Part shown: piece after piece, positions 18,798 to 27,964 of the stretch
Position numbering within the stretch: position 1 is the first letter of the stretch
Layout of the letters: every line of letters starts with the position of its first letter
Assembly (NCBI RefSeq): GCF_020193575.1
Contig: NZ_JADYVD010000001.1
Coordinates: 1-64,000 of the forward strand
Direction of reading: 5' to 3'
DNA length: 64,000 nucleotides
Origin: Ensifer sp. IC4062
GTDB taxonomy: Bacteria > Pseudomonadota > Alphaproteobacteria > Rhizobiales > Rhizobiaceae
Made by a program: the position numbers and the translations under genes
Notes under the pieces: model-generated
What the model saw: the letters and a program-made list of their open reading frames with translations, nothing else
The model's database searches: none
What the model was told of the DNA's origin: nothing

Positions 18798-19682
18798 ATG
18801 TCTACCTTCTGGCGAAGTCATCGGTATTGGATAGCCCCGACCCTGTTCATCATGCCCGGAGCCTTGTTGTTTGGGGTGGTGATCATCCTGGCGTCGGTGG
18901 AGACCATCTGGATTTCCTTCTTCGACTGGGACGGCGTCGGAGCAAAACAATGGGTGGGGCTGGCGAACTATGCGCAGTTGCTGGACGACTCGCAGTTCTA
19001 TGTGTCGCTCAAGAACAACCTGATCTGGCTCGCCATGTTCATGCTTGCGCCGCCGCTGGGCCTGGCGCTGGCGCTGCTGCTAAATCAACCCATCCGCGGC
19101 ATGCGGGTCGTGAAGTCGCTGTTCTTCGTGCCGCTGGTTCTGGCGTCTGTCACCGTCGGCGTCGTCTTCACCTGGGTCTATGATCCCACCTTCGGCCTGC
19201 TGTCGCTGATCTTCAGCTCCTTCGGATCAACCGCCCCGGCGTTGCTTTCGGACGAGCATCTCGTCACCTTCGCAGTCGTCGTGGCGGCGCTCTGGCCGCA
19301 AGTCGCCTTCTGCCTCGTGCTCTTCCTGGCGGGTCTCAACAACCTGAGCGAAGACCTCATCGGGGCGGGACGCGTCGATGGCGCGCGCGGATGGCCCATG
19401 CTGATCCACGTGATCCTGCCGCAACTGCGCGAAGTCAGCTTCATTGCGCTCGCGGTGACAGTCATCGGCGCATTGAGGTCCTTCGACATGGTAGCGGTGA
19501 TGACCTCCGGCGGCCCTTTCGGCTCCTCGACCGTCCTCGCCTACCAAATGTATGAGCAATCGATCTTCTCCTACCGGTTCGGCTACGGCGCCGCGATCAC
19601 AACCGTGCTCTTCGTGATCATGGCGGTCTTCATCGCCTGGTATCTGCGCACCCTTCTAAGGCCTGAACGGGAGGGCATCTGA
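18798..19682 (+). CDS. Sugar ABC transporter permease (MalF/UgpA type)
   Basis: A 294-residue inner-membrane protein with six predicted membrane segments. The EAA loop is visible as LIGAGRVDGARGWPMLIHVILP, a G-x(n)-P arrangement that docks on the ATPase. It partners the second permease, which starts on its stop codon. The start is uncertain: the ATG at 18798 has a weak ribosome site, and an in-frame GTG at 18786 is possible. It belongs to the binding protein-permease-permease-ATPase-galactosidase operon. Confidence 0.87.
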   Translation: MSTFWRSHRYWIAPTLFIMPGALLFGVVIILASVETIWISFFDWDGVGAKQWVGLANYAQLLDDSQFYVSLKNNLIWLAMFMLAPPLGLALALLLNQPIRGMRVVKSLFFVPLVLASVTVGVVFTWVYDPTFGLLSLIFSSFGSTAPALLSDEHLVTFAVVVAALWPQVAFCLVLFLAGLNNLSEDLIGAGRVDGARGWPMLIHVILPQLREVSFIALAVTVIGALRSFDMVAVMTSGGPFGSSTVLAYQMYEQSIFSYRFGYGAAITTVLFVIMAVFIAWYLRTLLRPEREGI

Positions 19683-20533
19683 TGTATCCGAGACCGCTTG
19701 CCGACGACGCGCCTGTCCGCCGCTTCGCCTATGCGTCGATGGTCGTGCTGATCCTTGCCCTCTGGCTCGTGCCGCTGATGGCGGTCATGACGACGTCGCT
19801 CAGGTCGTTCGAGGAAGTGATGGCGGGCAACTATTGGGGTTGGCCGAAGAGCTTCAACTTCATCGAAAACTACATGGCAGTCTTCACGCAGACCGCCATG
19901 GCGCGATATTTCCTCAACAGCCTGATCGTTACGCTGCCGTCCGTCGTCGGCGTGCTCGTTCTGTCGACGCTCACCGGGTATGTCCTGTCGCGCTACCGTT
20001 TCCGCGGGGCCAACCTGATGTTCGCGCTGTTCGTCGGCGGCAATTTTCTGCCGGCCCAGATCATGATGATTCCGGTCCGCGACCTCATGGTCTCGATCGG
20101 CCTCTACGATACGTACTACGCGCTGATCGTCTTCCACGTGGCCTTCCAGACCGGTTTCGCGACGCTTTTCATGCGCAACTTCATCGCCGCACTTCCCGAC
20201 GAGCTTTTCCAGGCCGCTCGGGCGGAAGGTGCATCGCCGTGGCAGACGCTGAGGCATGTTGTGCTTCCGTTGATCCGGCCCGCCCTCGCGGCACTTGCAA
20301 TCCTCACCTTCACCTTCGTCTGGAACGACTATTTCTGGGCCATCGTCCTGACCCAGAGCGACGCGGTGAAGCCGGTGACCGCGGGGCTGAACAATCTGCG
20401 CGGCGAATGGGTGTCCGCATGGAACCTGGTGGCCGCGGCAACGATCCTGGTCGCGATCCCGCCGGTCGTGATGTTCTTTCTCATGCAGCGCCACTTCATC
20501 GCCGGCCTGACGGTCGGTGCGGTCAAGGGCTGA
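19682..20533 (+). CDS. Sugar ABC transporter permease (MalG/UgpE type)
   Basis: A 283-residue permease with six membrane segments. The EAA motif is QAARAEGASPWQTLRHVVLP, and LTGYVLSRYRFRG is typical of the MalG side. Its ATG overlaps the previous stop as TGATG, so synthesis of the two subunits is coupled. It works as the second half of the translocation pore. Confidence 0.9.
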   Translation: MYPRPLADDAPVRRFAYASMVVLILALWLVPLMAVMTTSLRSFEEVMAGNYWGWPKSFNFIENYMAVFTQTAMARYFLNSLIVTLPSVVGVLVLSTLTGYVLSRYRFRGANLMFALFVGGNFLPAQIMMIPVRDLMVSIGLYDTYYALIVFHVAFQTGFATLFMRNFIAALPDELFQAARAEGASPWQTLRHVVLPLIRPALAALAILTFTFVWNDYFWAIVLTQSDAVKPVTAGLNNLRGEWVSAWNLVAAATILVAIPPVVMFFLMQRHFIAGLTVGAVKG

Positions 20534-20556
20534 GCAGAATTCAAGGAATCCTTCAC

Positions 20557-21693
20557 ATGACGAGCGTTGAATTGATCAACATCGAGAAACACTATGGCGG
20601 CTTTCATGCGCTGAAGGACGTCAACCTGACCATCGCTGAAGGCGAGTTCGTGGTCATGGTCGGCCCGTCCGGCTGTGGAAAGTCGACCCTTCTGAAGACG
20701 ATCGCGGGCCTTGAGACCACGAGCGCTGGAACGCTCCGCATCAAGGGGCGGGACGTCACCAGGCTCGAGCCCGGAGATCGCGGTATCGCGATGGTTTTCC
20801 AGTCCTATGCGCTCTATCCGCACATGACCGTCGCCGAAAACATGGGATTCGGCCTCAGGATGGCGAAGCGGCCAAAGGCGGAGATCGAGGCGGCTGTCGC
20901 GAGGGCCGCGAAGATTCTCAGGCTTGAGGAGCAGCTCGAAAAGAAGCCGAAGCAGCTGTCGGGCGGCCAGCGGCAGCGCGTCGCCATCGGGCGGGCGATC
21001 ACACGCTCGCCCGACGTCTTCCTCTTCGATGAACCGCTGTCCAACCTGGATGCGGCACTGCGAACGCAGATGCGGGTCGAGCTTTCGACACTCCACGCCG
21101 AACTCGGATCGACCATGATCTACGTCACGCACGACCAGGTCGAAGCGATGACCATGGCGAGCCGGATCGTCGTCTTGAACCGGGGCAGTATCGAACAGGT
21201 GGGAGCGCCGCTCGAGCTTTATAACAATCCCGACAACGTGTTCGTCGCCGGCTTTCTCGGCGCCCCCCGCATGAACTTCGTCGCCGGCCAGGTGACCGAA
21301 GTCAGCGGATCCTCTGCCAGGGTCGTCTGCGCAGGCGGGCTTGAGGTGGGGTTTGAGGCTCTCGTCGGAAAGGTGAGCGTCGGTGAGGCCGTTACGCTCG
21401 GCATCCGGCCGGAGAGACTTCGGCTCGATGATGCGGCAGCGCGAATCCGCTTCACGGGAAGCGTCAGGCTGACGGAATATCTTGGCCGCGAGACGATCGT
21501 CTATGTCGATGCGGGGCCATTGGTCACCACCGGATCTGACAGCGGCACCAACGTGTTCACCGTGCAGATCGCCGATGTCAGGCCTTTCCACAACGGCAGC
21601 GTGGTGTCGCTCGGCTTCGATCCCGCCGACGCCTATCTCTTCGCCGCCGACGGCAGAACCCTCACGCCTCCCAAGGCCGTCGCGAAAATTTGA
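20557..21693 (+). CDS. Sugar ABC transporter ATPase (MsmK/UgpC type)
   Basis: A 378-residue ATPase: Walker A GPSGCGKST, Q-loop in VFQSYALYPHMTV, signature LSGGQRQR, Walker B VFLFDEPLSNLD, switch His in YVTHDQVEAM, and a C-terminal TOBE-like domain (about 240-378). It powers the two permeases. The ATG at 20557 begins the domain exactly; the much longer open frame reaching back into the permease gene is not used. A stop-start overlap or a short gap separates it from the GH42 gene. Confidence 0.93.
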   Translation: MTSVELINIEKHYGGFHALKDVNLTIAEGEFVVMVGPSGCGKSTLLKTIAGLETTSAGTLRIKGRDVTRLEPGDRGIAMVFQSYALYPHMTVAENMGFGLRMAKRPKAEIEAAVARAAKILRLEEQLEKKPKQLSGGQRQRVAIGRAITRSPDVFLFDEPLSNLDAALRTQMRVELSTLHAELGSTMIYVTHDQVEAMTMASRIVVLNRGSIEQVGAPLELYNNPDNVFVAGFLGAPRMNFVAGQVTEVSGSSARVVCAGGLEVGFEALVGKVSVGEAVTLGIRPERLRLDDAAARIRFTGSVRLTEYLGRETIVYVDAGPLVTTGSDSGTNVFTVQIADVRPFHNGSVVSLGFDPADAYLFAADGRTLTPPKAVAKI

Positions 21694-21707
21694 GCAAGGA
21701 CAAAATC

Positions 21708-23840
21708 ATGAAGCGTACCCCTCCGGCGCCGCTCTCGATCTGGCGCACCCTCAACTTGGACGATTTTCTGCTCGGCGTGCCGCATTATCCGGAGCATGTC
21801 GACGAGAGCTACTGGCTGCGCGATGCTGAGCGGATTGCCGCCGCCGGGTTCAACGTTGTCCGCCTCGGCGAATTCGCCTGGCATCTGATGGAGCCGAGGG
21901 AAGGGGTATTCGATTTTTCCCTGTTCGATCGGGCCATCGCAGTGCTCGCCTCGGAGGGCGTGAAGACCATCTTCTGCACGCCGACCGCAACGCCGCCGCG
22001 CTGGCTGACCGCAACCTATCCGGAAGTGCTGCGTGTCGATGAAAGAGGCCGAACTGCCACGCACGGCTCCCGCCAGCATGCGGACACCAACAGCCCCGTC
22101 TACCGTATGCATAGCCGGCGCATCACCGAGGCCTTGGCGCGGCATTATGCAGACAATCCGAACATCATCGGCTGGCAGACGGACAATGAGTTGAACACGA
22201 CCGCTTCGACCTCCTATTCCGAAGCGAGCGAGCGCGAGTTCCGCCGCTATCTCCACGATCGGTATGAGACAATTGACAAGCTTAACTTTGCCTGGGGCGG
22301 AAATTTCTGGGCGCTTGCCTATGACAGTTTCGATCAGATCACCATCCCGAGGAAGGACAATCCGGGATTTGTCGCGCCCGGACACATGCAGGACTACCAT
22401 CGTTTCCTCGCCCATGCGACGGCCGCCTTCCAGAATGACCAGGTTGAAATCCTGCGCAGAGCCAATCCGGAATGGTTCATCTTCCACAATCTCGGACGGC
22501 TCGAAGACATCGACTTCCGCGGCCGGTTCGGCCAGGATCTCGACTTTCTCGGCTTCGACATCTACCCGATGCTCTACGACGAGATGCGCCGGGCGGGCGG
22601 CCACCCCGCCACTCAAGCGCTGCATCTCGACGTCTGCCGTGCCTATTCCGGCAATTTCATTGTGCCTGAGCAGGCCTCCGGTTTCGGCAGCCAGCCGGGT
22701 TTCTCGACCATGACGCCCGAACCGGGCGAGATGCGCCGGATGGCACTGAGCTCCGTCGCGCGCGGTGCCGACGGCCTCCTCTTCTTCCGCTGGCGCCCGG
22801 CGCATTTCGGCGCGGAAATCTACTGGATGGGTATCATCGACCACGACGATGTGCCCCGCCGCCGCTATCAGGAAGCAAAGCAGTTCGCTGAGGACATCGG
22901 CAAGATCAAGAAGGATCTCCTCGGCACCACAGTGCGCATGGACGTCGCAATCGCGGGTGCCGACTTCGACAACCAGGAGGCCTACAGGACCTACCCGATG
23001 GGCATGCCGAGCCCCCTCGAAGACGGCATGCTGCTCCATCGGTTCTGCTATTCGAAGGGGATCGCCTGCGGTTTCATCCATCCCGGGGACGATCTGTCGC
23101 GGATCAAGGTCCTCTATGTGCCGCACTGGGTGATGTGGAAGCCGGAGTGGAACGAGAACGTCGAGGCCTTCGTCCGCAATGGCGGAACCCTGATCGTCGG
23201 CGCCATGACTGGCACCCGCGATGAAAACAACCACATACCGACGGACCCCGCGCCCGGCCCGGGGCTTTCGAAGCTCTGCGGCGTGCACGTAGAGGAGTTC
23301 GGCCGGTTGGCAGAACCGGGCGCCGACGGCCTGTTCGGGCTCCATGGAACCGAGTTCGGCTTTCACAACCCGGCGAAGCGCCTGCCGTCCAGTTCGGCAT
23401 CGCGGCGCCACCGCTTCACGCTGGGCAACCGGGAGTACGAGGCCGCACACCTCTACGAGCTTCTCGCGCTCGACGACGACGTCGAGATTCTGGGGCACTG
23501 GTCGAACCGCTTCGCGAGCGGCAGGGCAGCGGTGACGAGCCGCAGGGTCGGCAAAGGCCGGGCCTGCTACGTCGGAACTTATCTGACCGGGCCCTTGGTC
23601 GAAGGTTTGGTGGACCATGTCCTCGGCGCGGACGTCCAGCCTCTGGTACCGGACTTGCCGCCTGCCGTGGAGGTCGTCCTAAGGGAGACGGAAGACAGGA
23701 AATTGCTGTTCCTGCTGAATTGCGATGCCGAGCCGGTGGAGTTGAGCTCCGTTCCCGCTGGCACGGACCTCCTTTCGGGCAAACCGGTGGACGGCGGACT
23801 TGCTCTCGGACCTTATGGTTGTGCGGTTCTGCGCGTGTAA
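21708..23840 (+). CDS. Beta-galactosidase, glycoside hydrolase family 42
   Basis: A 710-residue GH42 enzyme. The (beta/alpha)8 domain begins GVPHYPEHVDESYWLRD. The expected acid/base Glu161 lies in QTDNELNTT and the nucleophile Glu321 in FIVPEQASG. A trimerisation domain and a small C-terminal beta domain follow. It hydrolyses beta-galactosides in the cytoplasm, with no signal peptide seen, and so uses the sugar delivered by the importer. The ATG at 21708 with AAGGA seven bases upstream is preferred to a TTG at 21690 that overlaps the ATPase stop. Pairing a GH42 enzyme with this importer suggests galactoside or galactan fragments as substrate; that is inference. Confidence 0.92.
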   Translation: MKRTPPAPLSIWRTLNLDDFLLGVPHYPEHVDESYWLRDAERIAAAGFNVVRLGEFAWHLMEPREGVFDFSLFDRAIAVLASEGVKTIFCTPTATPPRWLTATYPEVLRVDERGRTATHGSRQHADTNSPVYRMHSRRITEALARHYADNPNIIGWQTDNELNTTASTSYSEASEREFRRYLHDRYETIDKLNFAWGGNFWALAYDSFDQITIPRKDNPGFVAPGHMQDYHRFLAHATAAFQNDQVEILRRANPEWFIFHNLGRLEDIDFRGRFGQDLDFLGFDIYPMLYDEMRRAGGHPATQALHLDVCRAYSGNFIVPEQASGFGSQPGFSTMTPEPGEMRRMALSSVARGADGLLFFRWRPAHFGAEIYWMGIIDHDDVPRRRYQEAKQFAEDIGKIKKDLLGTTVRMDVAIAGADFDNQEAYRTYPMGMPSPLEDGMLLHRFCYSKGIACGFIHPGDDLSRIKVLYVPHWVMWKPEWNENVEAFVRNGGTLIVGAMTGTRDENNHIPTDPAPGPGLSKLCGVHVEEFGRLAEPGADGLFGLHGTEFGFHNPAKRLPSSSASRRHRFTLGNREYEAAHLYELLALDDDVEILGHWSNRFASGRAAVTSRRVGKGRACYVGTYLTGPLVEGLVDHVLGADVQPLVPDLPPAVEVVLRETEDRKLLFLLNCDAEPVELSSVPAGTDLLSGKPVDGGLALGPYGCAVLRV

Positions 23841-23847
23841 AGAGACA

Positions 23848-23868
23848 CCCAGGTTGTGTCGACCTGGG
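23848..23868 (+). terminator. Possible terminator after the GH42 gene
   Basis: CCCAGGT and ACCTGGG form a perfect 7-bp stem with a seven-base loop eight bases after the stop codon. There is no T run after it, so termination may be weak or Rho-assisted. Confidence 0.45.
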
Positions 23869-24039
23869 CCGGTGCGTCGTGCCAAACTGGAACTATAACA
23901 GCTGGAAGCAGGAGTCGGATAATCACTGGCTGCTTGGACATGTCGACCGTTGCAACTTGATCGGTGGCCGCAGCTTCGATTCCGTTCAAGGCTTGGGATT
24001 AACGGCCCCTGTGGCAGGCACGGAGGCTGGGTGCTGACA

Positions 24040-24294
24040 GTCGGCGGAAAGTATCAGCAATCGGAAGAGACTATGAAGGCGCTTGGAGATTGGTCCCCGA
24101 GCATCCCCCTCGTCAGGGCGATCAACGCGGTGAACCTCGGGAACATCGACGAAGCTAAAAGCCACGTAAAGAAGGCTCTTGAGATTGAACCGAGTTTGAC
24201 TGCGGAAGGATGGAAGACTTCCACCTTTGTCGACGGCGACGTTGTGGACCGGCAGGTTAGCGACTTGACCAAGGCAGGGCTGCCAGAGAAGTAG
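24040..24294 (+). pseudogene. Remnant: C-terminal end of a class III adenylate cyclase/TPR protein
   Basis: The frame ending at 24294 reads as the tail of a rhizobial cyclase with TPR repeats: AINAVNLGNIDEAKSHVKKA, then LEIEPSLTAEGWKTS and a final SDLTKAGLPEK. Only about 80 residues remain; no cyclase catalytic domain is found upstream, where the GH42 operon ends. Upstream in-frame starts lead into meaningless sequence. It is best read as a decayed gene piece. The assignment rests on the pattern of the ending and is moderate. Confidence 0.5.
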
Positions 24295-24883
24295 CGCCTG
24301 AAGTCGCCGACCATTAGAGCAACATTAGCGAGTAAAGCCCGAAGGGCCGCTGACCGGACATCCGACTGCCGTTGACGCACGGAGCAGACCTCACAATTGG
24401 CCAATTGGCGGTGTTCTCGCTATGTGCTTTGAAAGTCGCATAATGCATCAAGTGGGCCCCCGCCCTCGACGCGTGCTGAGATGAAGGCCGTCTCAAGGGC
24501 TTCCGCGGAACGATGTCCATCTACGCCTTCGCGCCTAGCCGCATCGGCGGCCACCGATCATCTCAAGCGGGTGGAAGGGAGACGTCCAATTCCGCGCATG
24601 CGCCTTCAAGGCTGTGCGGCCGGGAGGCGGCGCGGCGCCAATCGTCTATGACGATCTGGACGCGGGCTTGGCATTTGGCGATGCAGGTGCGCTGCTGCTT
24701 GCGATTTAAGGCATGTCGAAACAAGGACCGAGGCTGCGCGTTGACAGCAATGGCGCACGGCACCGATCGCGATAACCGACGGTGTAATTGTGCAAGACGC
24801 AGACCCCACGCGAAATCTGCGTGCCATGATCCGAAACGTTGGCACGCGCGCCTTTGTCTCGCAGCAAACAAGGAGGATATGAC
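24295..24883. other. Gap without a recognisable gene
   Basis: Short frames occur on both strands, but none has a ribosome site, domain or consistent codon pattern. The last bases (24871-24880, AGGAGG) are the ribosome site of the next gene. The stretch follows a gene remnant and precedes another gene-poor interval, so it is probably decayed DNA. Confidence 0.5.
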
Positions 24884-25534
24884 ATGGAACTAGTAGTTCC
24901 CGGCCTTTATGCATCTGCCCCGGAGCCGCTGCCCTTTGCACCCGAAACCACAATTCGCGCTTTCTTGCTTCAGCGGGCAACAGGAAACCTGCTTATCTAT
25001 AACGCGGGAACGTTGGCCGCTGATCAGGAATCCGTTCGACGTTTGGGCGGCATATCCCGGCGCTACCTGAACCATTGGCACGAAGCCGGCATGGGCTGCA
25101 ATGCGATCGCCGAGACGTTCGGCGCACCGCTGCTGTCGCATGAGCTGGAACGACATCACGTCGCAAAGAACTGCCGCGTCGATGAGACATTTTCCGATCG
25201 GCATATCGTGGATCGCGACTTTGAGGTGATCCCAACCCCGGGCCATACGGAAGGCGCCACAGCGTACCTCTGGGACAACGGCAAACACCGATTCCTCTTT
25301 ACCGGCGACACCGTCTATTTGGACGAAAACAATTGGCGCGCAGCGGTGCTCGAGTCCAGCGATCGGGACGCGTACATAGCGACGCTCGAGTCCATCAAAC
25401 AGCTCGAATTCGATGTGCTTGTTCCATGGGCCGCCTCAATCGACCAGCCTTACATCAGCCACACCAACAGCGAAGACACGCGAACTCGGATCGATGCGAT
25501 CCTCGAGCGTGTTCGCAGCGGCAGCGATCATTGA
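24884..25534 (+). CDS. Metallo-beta-lactamase-fold hydrolase
   Basis: A 216-residue protein of the metallo-beta-lactamase superfamily. It has a glyoxalase-II-like course: PGLYAS start, then NHWHEAG where the first metal motif HxHxDH is expected, then VIPTPGHTEGATAYLW (third-ligand His) and LFTGDTVYLDE (bridging Asp). The first motif keeps H-x-H but has Glu-Ala instead of Asp-His, so metal binding may be altered. The substrate is unknown. The ATG at 24884 has a near-perfect AGGAGG site. It stands alone, with decayed DNA on both sides. Confidence 0.75.
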   Translation: MELVVPGLYASAPEPLPFAPETTIRAFLLQRATGNLLIYNAGTLAADQESVRRLGGISRRYLNHWHEAGMGCNAIAETFGAPLLSHELERHHVAKNCRVDETFSDRHIVDRDFEVIPTPGHTEGATAYLWDNGKHRFLFTGDTVYLDENNWRAAVLESSDRDAYIATLESIKQLEFDVLVPWAASIDQPYISHTNSEDTRTRIDAILERVRSGSDH

Positions 25535-26051
25535 TCGCTTTGACTTTCCCCGGCGAAGGGGCGGGTCTGACCAACTCTCACCTGCCTCGCGAATGCGGCT
25601 ACTATGTCGAACAGCACCGCAAGCCATCAAAGCGTGCGACGCGATATCTACCCTGTACGACCAGCGGTGGGGGCGCTCGCACGATCCGGCGAGAAGTTGC
25701 GCATTGTGCTGACGTCTTGCGCCGGCGAGCGCGGCATTGGGCCCTTCTTGTTTACAGGTGGAGGGAGCACCGGTGCTCGCAACGAGTTTGACCTGGACGC
25801 TGGAGCTACTTGGCACCCAGATTCCGACTAGGCGGTCGCATCGGTACACACCAATAGCCGATCGTAGAAGTGCGGTGATGATCGGGCGACTCGGTGGGAG
25901 AACCGAAGCCCCGCCGATTCTCCGGACAGAGTATCCTGAACCTTCGCATAGGATGCCTCCGAGCCGCTTTCATTATAGATGAAGCGTCAAGAAAATCTGC
26001 CGACCGATCGAGTAGAGTGGTAAGGCAGATGCTTTCCAGTGGGTTTGTTAG
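25535..26051. other. Gap without a recognisable gene
   Basis: A short frame at 25604-25831 (75 codons) has no family features. The rest looks like non-coding or decayed rhizobial DNA. At about 26050 base composition and codon pattern change abruptly to the very GC-rich style of the following cassette, with an in-frame TAG at 26049 just before the truncated frame begins. Confidence 0.5.
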
Positions 26052-26237
26052 GACGGTGCCAGCGGAACGATCGCGCTGGTGGCGGCCTGGCCCGCGCTCT
26101 GGGCCTGCAGCCACTCCCGCCGCCTGACCGACGCCGCGCCGTTCTCGGCGAACCGGTCCCTCGACGAGTTGGTCATCACCGGCCCAGGCCTATACCGGCG
26201 CGGTCCCGTGGCGGTGGCACCTGGAGGTCGTCGATGA
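26052..26237 (+). pseudogene. Truncated C-terminal end of an unidentified gene, coupled to the glycosyltransferase gene
   Basis: A 61-residue open frame with no start (SGTIALVAAWPALWACSHSR early, ending VAVAPGGRR) stops at 26237. Its stop overlaps the glycosyltransferase start as ATGA, the usual sign of a real upstream gene in an operon. Codon use has the G/C-ending third positions seen in the next three genes. The reading is that the left edge of a transferred actinobacterial-like operon cut this gene. I do not recognise the protein. Confidence 0.5.
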
Positions 26238-27448
26238 GTACCGTATCGTTCCTCAACATCGGCATGCACGGGTACATCAACCCGACGCTCCCGGTCGTGG
26301 CTGAGCTCGCCCGTCGTGGTCACACGGTCACCTATCACACCTCCCCCACGTTCGCGGCCCAGATTGAGACCGCTGGTGCGAAGGTCCACCTCTACTCCGG
26401 GGGCGACCTGCCCCTGCCGAATCCGCCGATTCCCCTTGCGATGCTGGAAGAGCTCGCGCGGACCGCCCTCGGCCTGCTGCCCGGAGTGCTCTCGGACCTC
26501 CGCAGCACCCGGCCCGACCTGATTGTGCACGGGGCGGCCTGTCCATGGGGCGCGGTGGCCGCGCGTGAACTCGGTGTCCCGGCGGCGGCCACGTTCACCA
26601 CGTTCGCGTTCAACAGGCAGGTGCCCAGCCCCACCGGCATCTCCCGCGAGTTGCTGGCCGCCGCGGCGGCCCGTCCCCGCCTGGGTTGGGGCTACGTTCG
26701 CGCGCGCTGGGCGCTCCACCGCGGCTACGACACTCGCGCGCTGCCCCTGACCGACCTGATGAACGCGCGCGAGCCCCTGAACCTGGTTTTCACTTCCAGC
26801 GCGTTTCAGCCCGGAGCCGACGCGTTCGACTCCTCGTACCGGTTCGTCGGGGCGAGCGTCGGTTCCCGCCCGACTGATCCGGGGTTCGACGCCGTCCGGC
26901 TGACAGACCCCGTGCTGTATGCGTCGCTGGGCACGGTATTCGACGCGGGTCCTGCCCTGCTGCGGACCTTCGCGACCGCGCTGGCACCGCTAGGCGGCAC
27001 TGTTGTCGTCTCGACCGGGCACACGGAACCGGCAGACTTGGGTCCGCTGCCGGCCAACGTGCTGGTCCGCCGATCCGTGCCGCAACTCCAGGTACTGGAC
27101 CGGGCGGCCCTTTTCGTGACGCATGGCGGTATGAACAGTGTCAACGAGGCGATGCGGGCCGGCGTGCCGACGCTCGTCGTGCCACAGGGCGCGGACCAGC
27201 CGCTGGTGGCCCGGCGGGTCGTCGAGCTCGGTGCCGGTCTCGCGCTCCGCACGGATGACGCCACTGCGGAGACGGTGCACGCGCTCGCCCGGAGTCTGCT
27301 GGACGAACCGCGCTTCCGCGAGGCGGCAGCCGCACAGCGCGCCGCACAGCGGCAGGCCGGCGGCGCCCGACGTGCTGCCGACGAGCTCGAGCGGTACCTC
27401 GACGACGCACGCGGAGGCACCGCCACCGATCGAGCGCGGGGGCGCTGA
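26234..27448 (+). CDS. UDP-glycosyltransferase of the MGT (macrolide/antibiotic) family
   Basis: A 404-residue GT1-fold enzyme. The N-terminal domain opens VSFLNIGMHGYINPTLPVV with the acceptor-side His of MGT enzymes; the C-terminal donor domain has VLYASLGTVFDAGPALLR, the nucleotide-sugar signature FVTHGGMNSVNEAMRAGVPT and PQGADQPLVARRV. Relatives glycosylate macrolides, glycolipids or other small lipophilic acceptors. The ATG at 26234 overlaps the stop of the truncated frame. GC content and codon choice look like Streptomyces-type actinobacteria and unlike the flanking rhizobial genes. It heads a tight operon with a membrane protein and a hydrolase-like protein. The acceptor is unknown. 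Confidence 0.85.
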   Translation: MSTVSFLNIGMHGYINPTLPVVAELARRGHTVTYHTSPTFAAQIETAGAKVHLYSGGDLPLPNPPIPLAMLEELARTALGLLPGVLSDLRSTRPDLIVHGAACPWGAVAARELGVPAAATFTTFAFNRQVPSPTGISRELLAAAAARPRLGWGYVRARWALHRGYDTRALPLTDLMNAREPLNLVFTSSAFQPGADAFDSSYRFVGASVGSRPTDPGFDAVRLTDPVLYASLGTVFDAGPALLRTFATALAPLGGTVVVSTGHTEPADLGPLPANVLVRRSVPQLQVLDRAALFVTHGGMNSVNEAMRAGVPTLVVPQGADQPLVARRVVELGAGLALRTDDATAETVHALARSLLDEPRFREAAAAQRAAQRQAGGARRAADELERYLDDARGGTATDRARGR

Positions 27449-27451
27449 ACC

Positions 27452-27964
27452 ATGTCGACGAGCGTCGTCGTCCTGCTGGTCCTCGCCGGGCTTTCCGAGA
27501 GTGCCGGGCGGGTCCTGCCCCTGGTGGCGCGCAGGCCCAAGCTGTCCCCACGGCTCGTGGCCGGGCTGATGGTGACCGGCACCGTTGTCGAGGGCACGGT
27601 GATCGCGCTGTGGCCCCTCGCCGCGTGGACAGTCGCCGACCTGGTGCGGCCGATCGTGGCGCCTGACGCGGCCCCGCTGCCCGGCACGACCGGGCTGGCC
27701 TGGACACCCGCCCTAGTCGCACCGCTGCTTCTGGCCGCCGTCCTTGCGTTCCCGCTCCTCGGGCCGTTCCTGCACATCCTGCTTGTGGCCGGTGTCGGGG
27801 CAGGGCTGGCCGGCCCGCTCGCCGGGGCGTCAGGACTGGGCTGGTGGCCTGCGGCTGGATGCATCGCCATCGCGGGGGTCGGGCTCGCCGCCACGGTCGA
27901 GGTGGTCCGGCGGCTGATCGCGAGGAGCATCGCCGGCTCGCGGCAACCGGAGGCGAGCGTGTGA
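27452..27964 (+). CDS. Small integral membrane protein of unknown function
   Basis: A 170-residue, very hydrophobic protein with four to five predicted membrane segments (VVVLLVLAGLSESAGRV, LVAGLMVTGTVVEGTVIAL, LVAPLLLAAVLAFPLLGPFL, LLVAGVGAGLAGPLAG, CIAIAGVGLAATVEVV) and a basic C-terminal tail. It starts three bases after the glycosyltransferase stop, and its own stop overlaps the next start (GTGA). No family is recognised. Its place in the operon suggests that the pathway works at or across the cytoplasmic membrane, perhaps on a lipid-linked product. Confidence 0.7.
   Translation: MSTSVVVLLVLAGLSESAGRVLPLVARRPKLSPRLVAGLMVTGTVVEGTVIALWPLAAWTVADLVRPIVAPDAAPLPGTTGLAWTPALVAPLLLAAVLAFPLLGPFLHILLVAGVGAGLAGPLAGASGLGWWPAAGCIAIAGVGLAATVEVVRRLIARSIAGSRQPEASV

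Noticed and set aside
21633..23618. 661-codon open frame on the minus strand
   Set aside because: It is antisense to the GH42 gene, whose protein has clear catalytic motifs. The antisense product has no domain; such frames are common in GC-rich DNA.
27452..27964. Membrane protein as a toxin-antitoxin or phage-defence component
   Set aside because: No defence-type nuclease, NTPase or sensor domain in the cassette; the glycosyltransferase neighbour favours metabolism.
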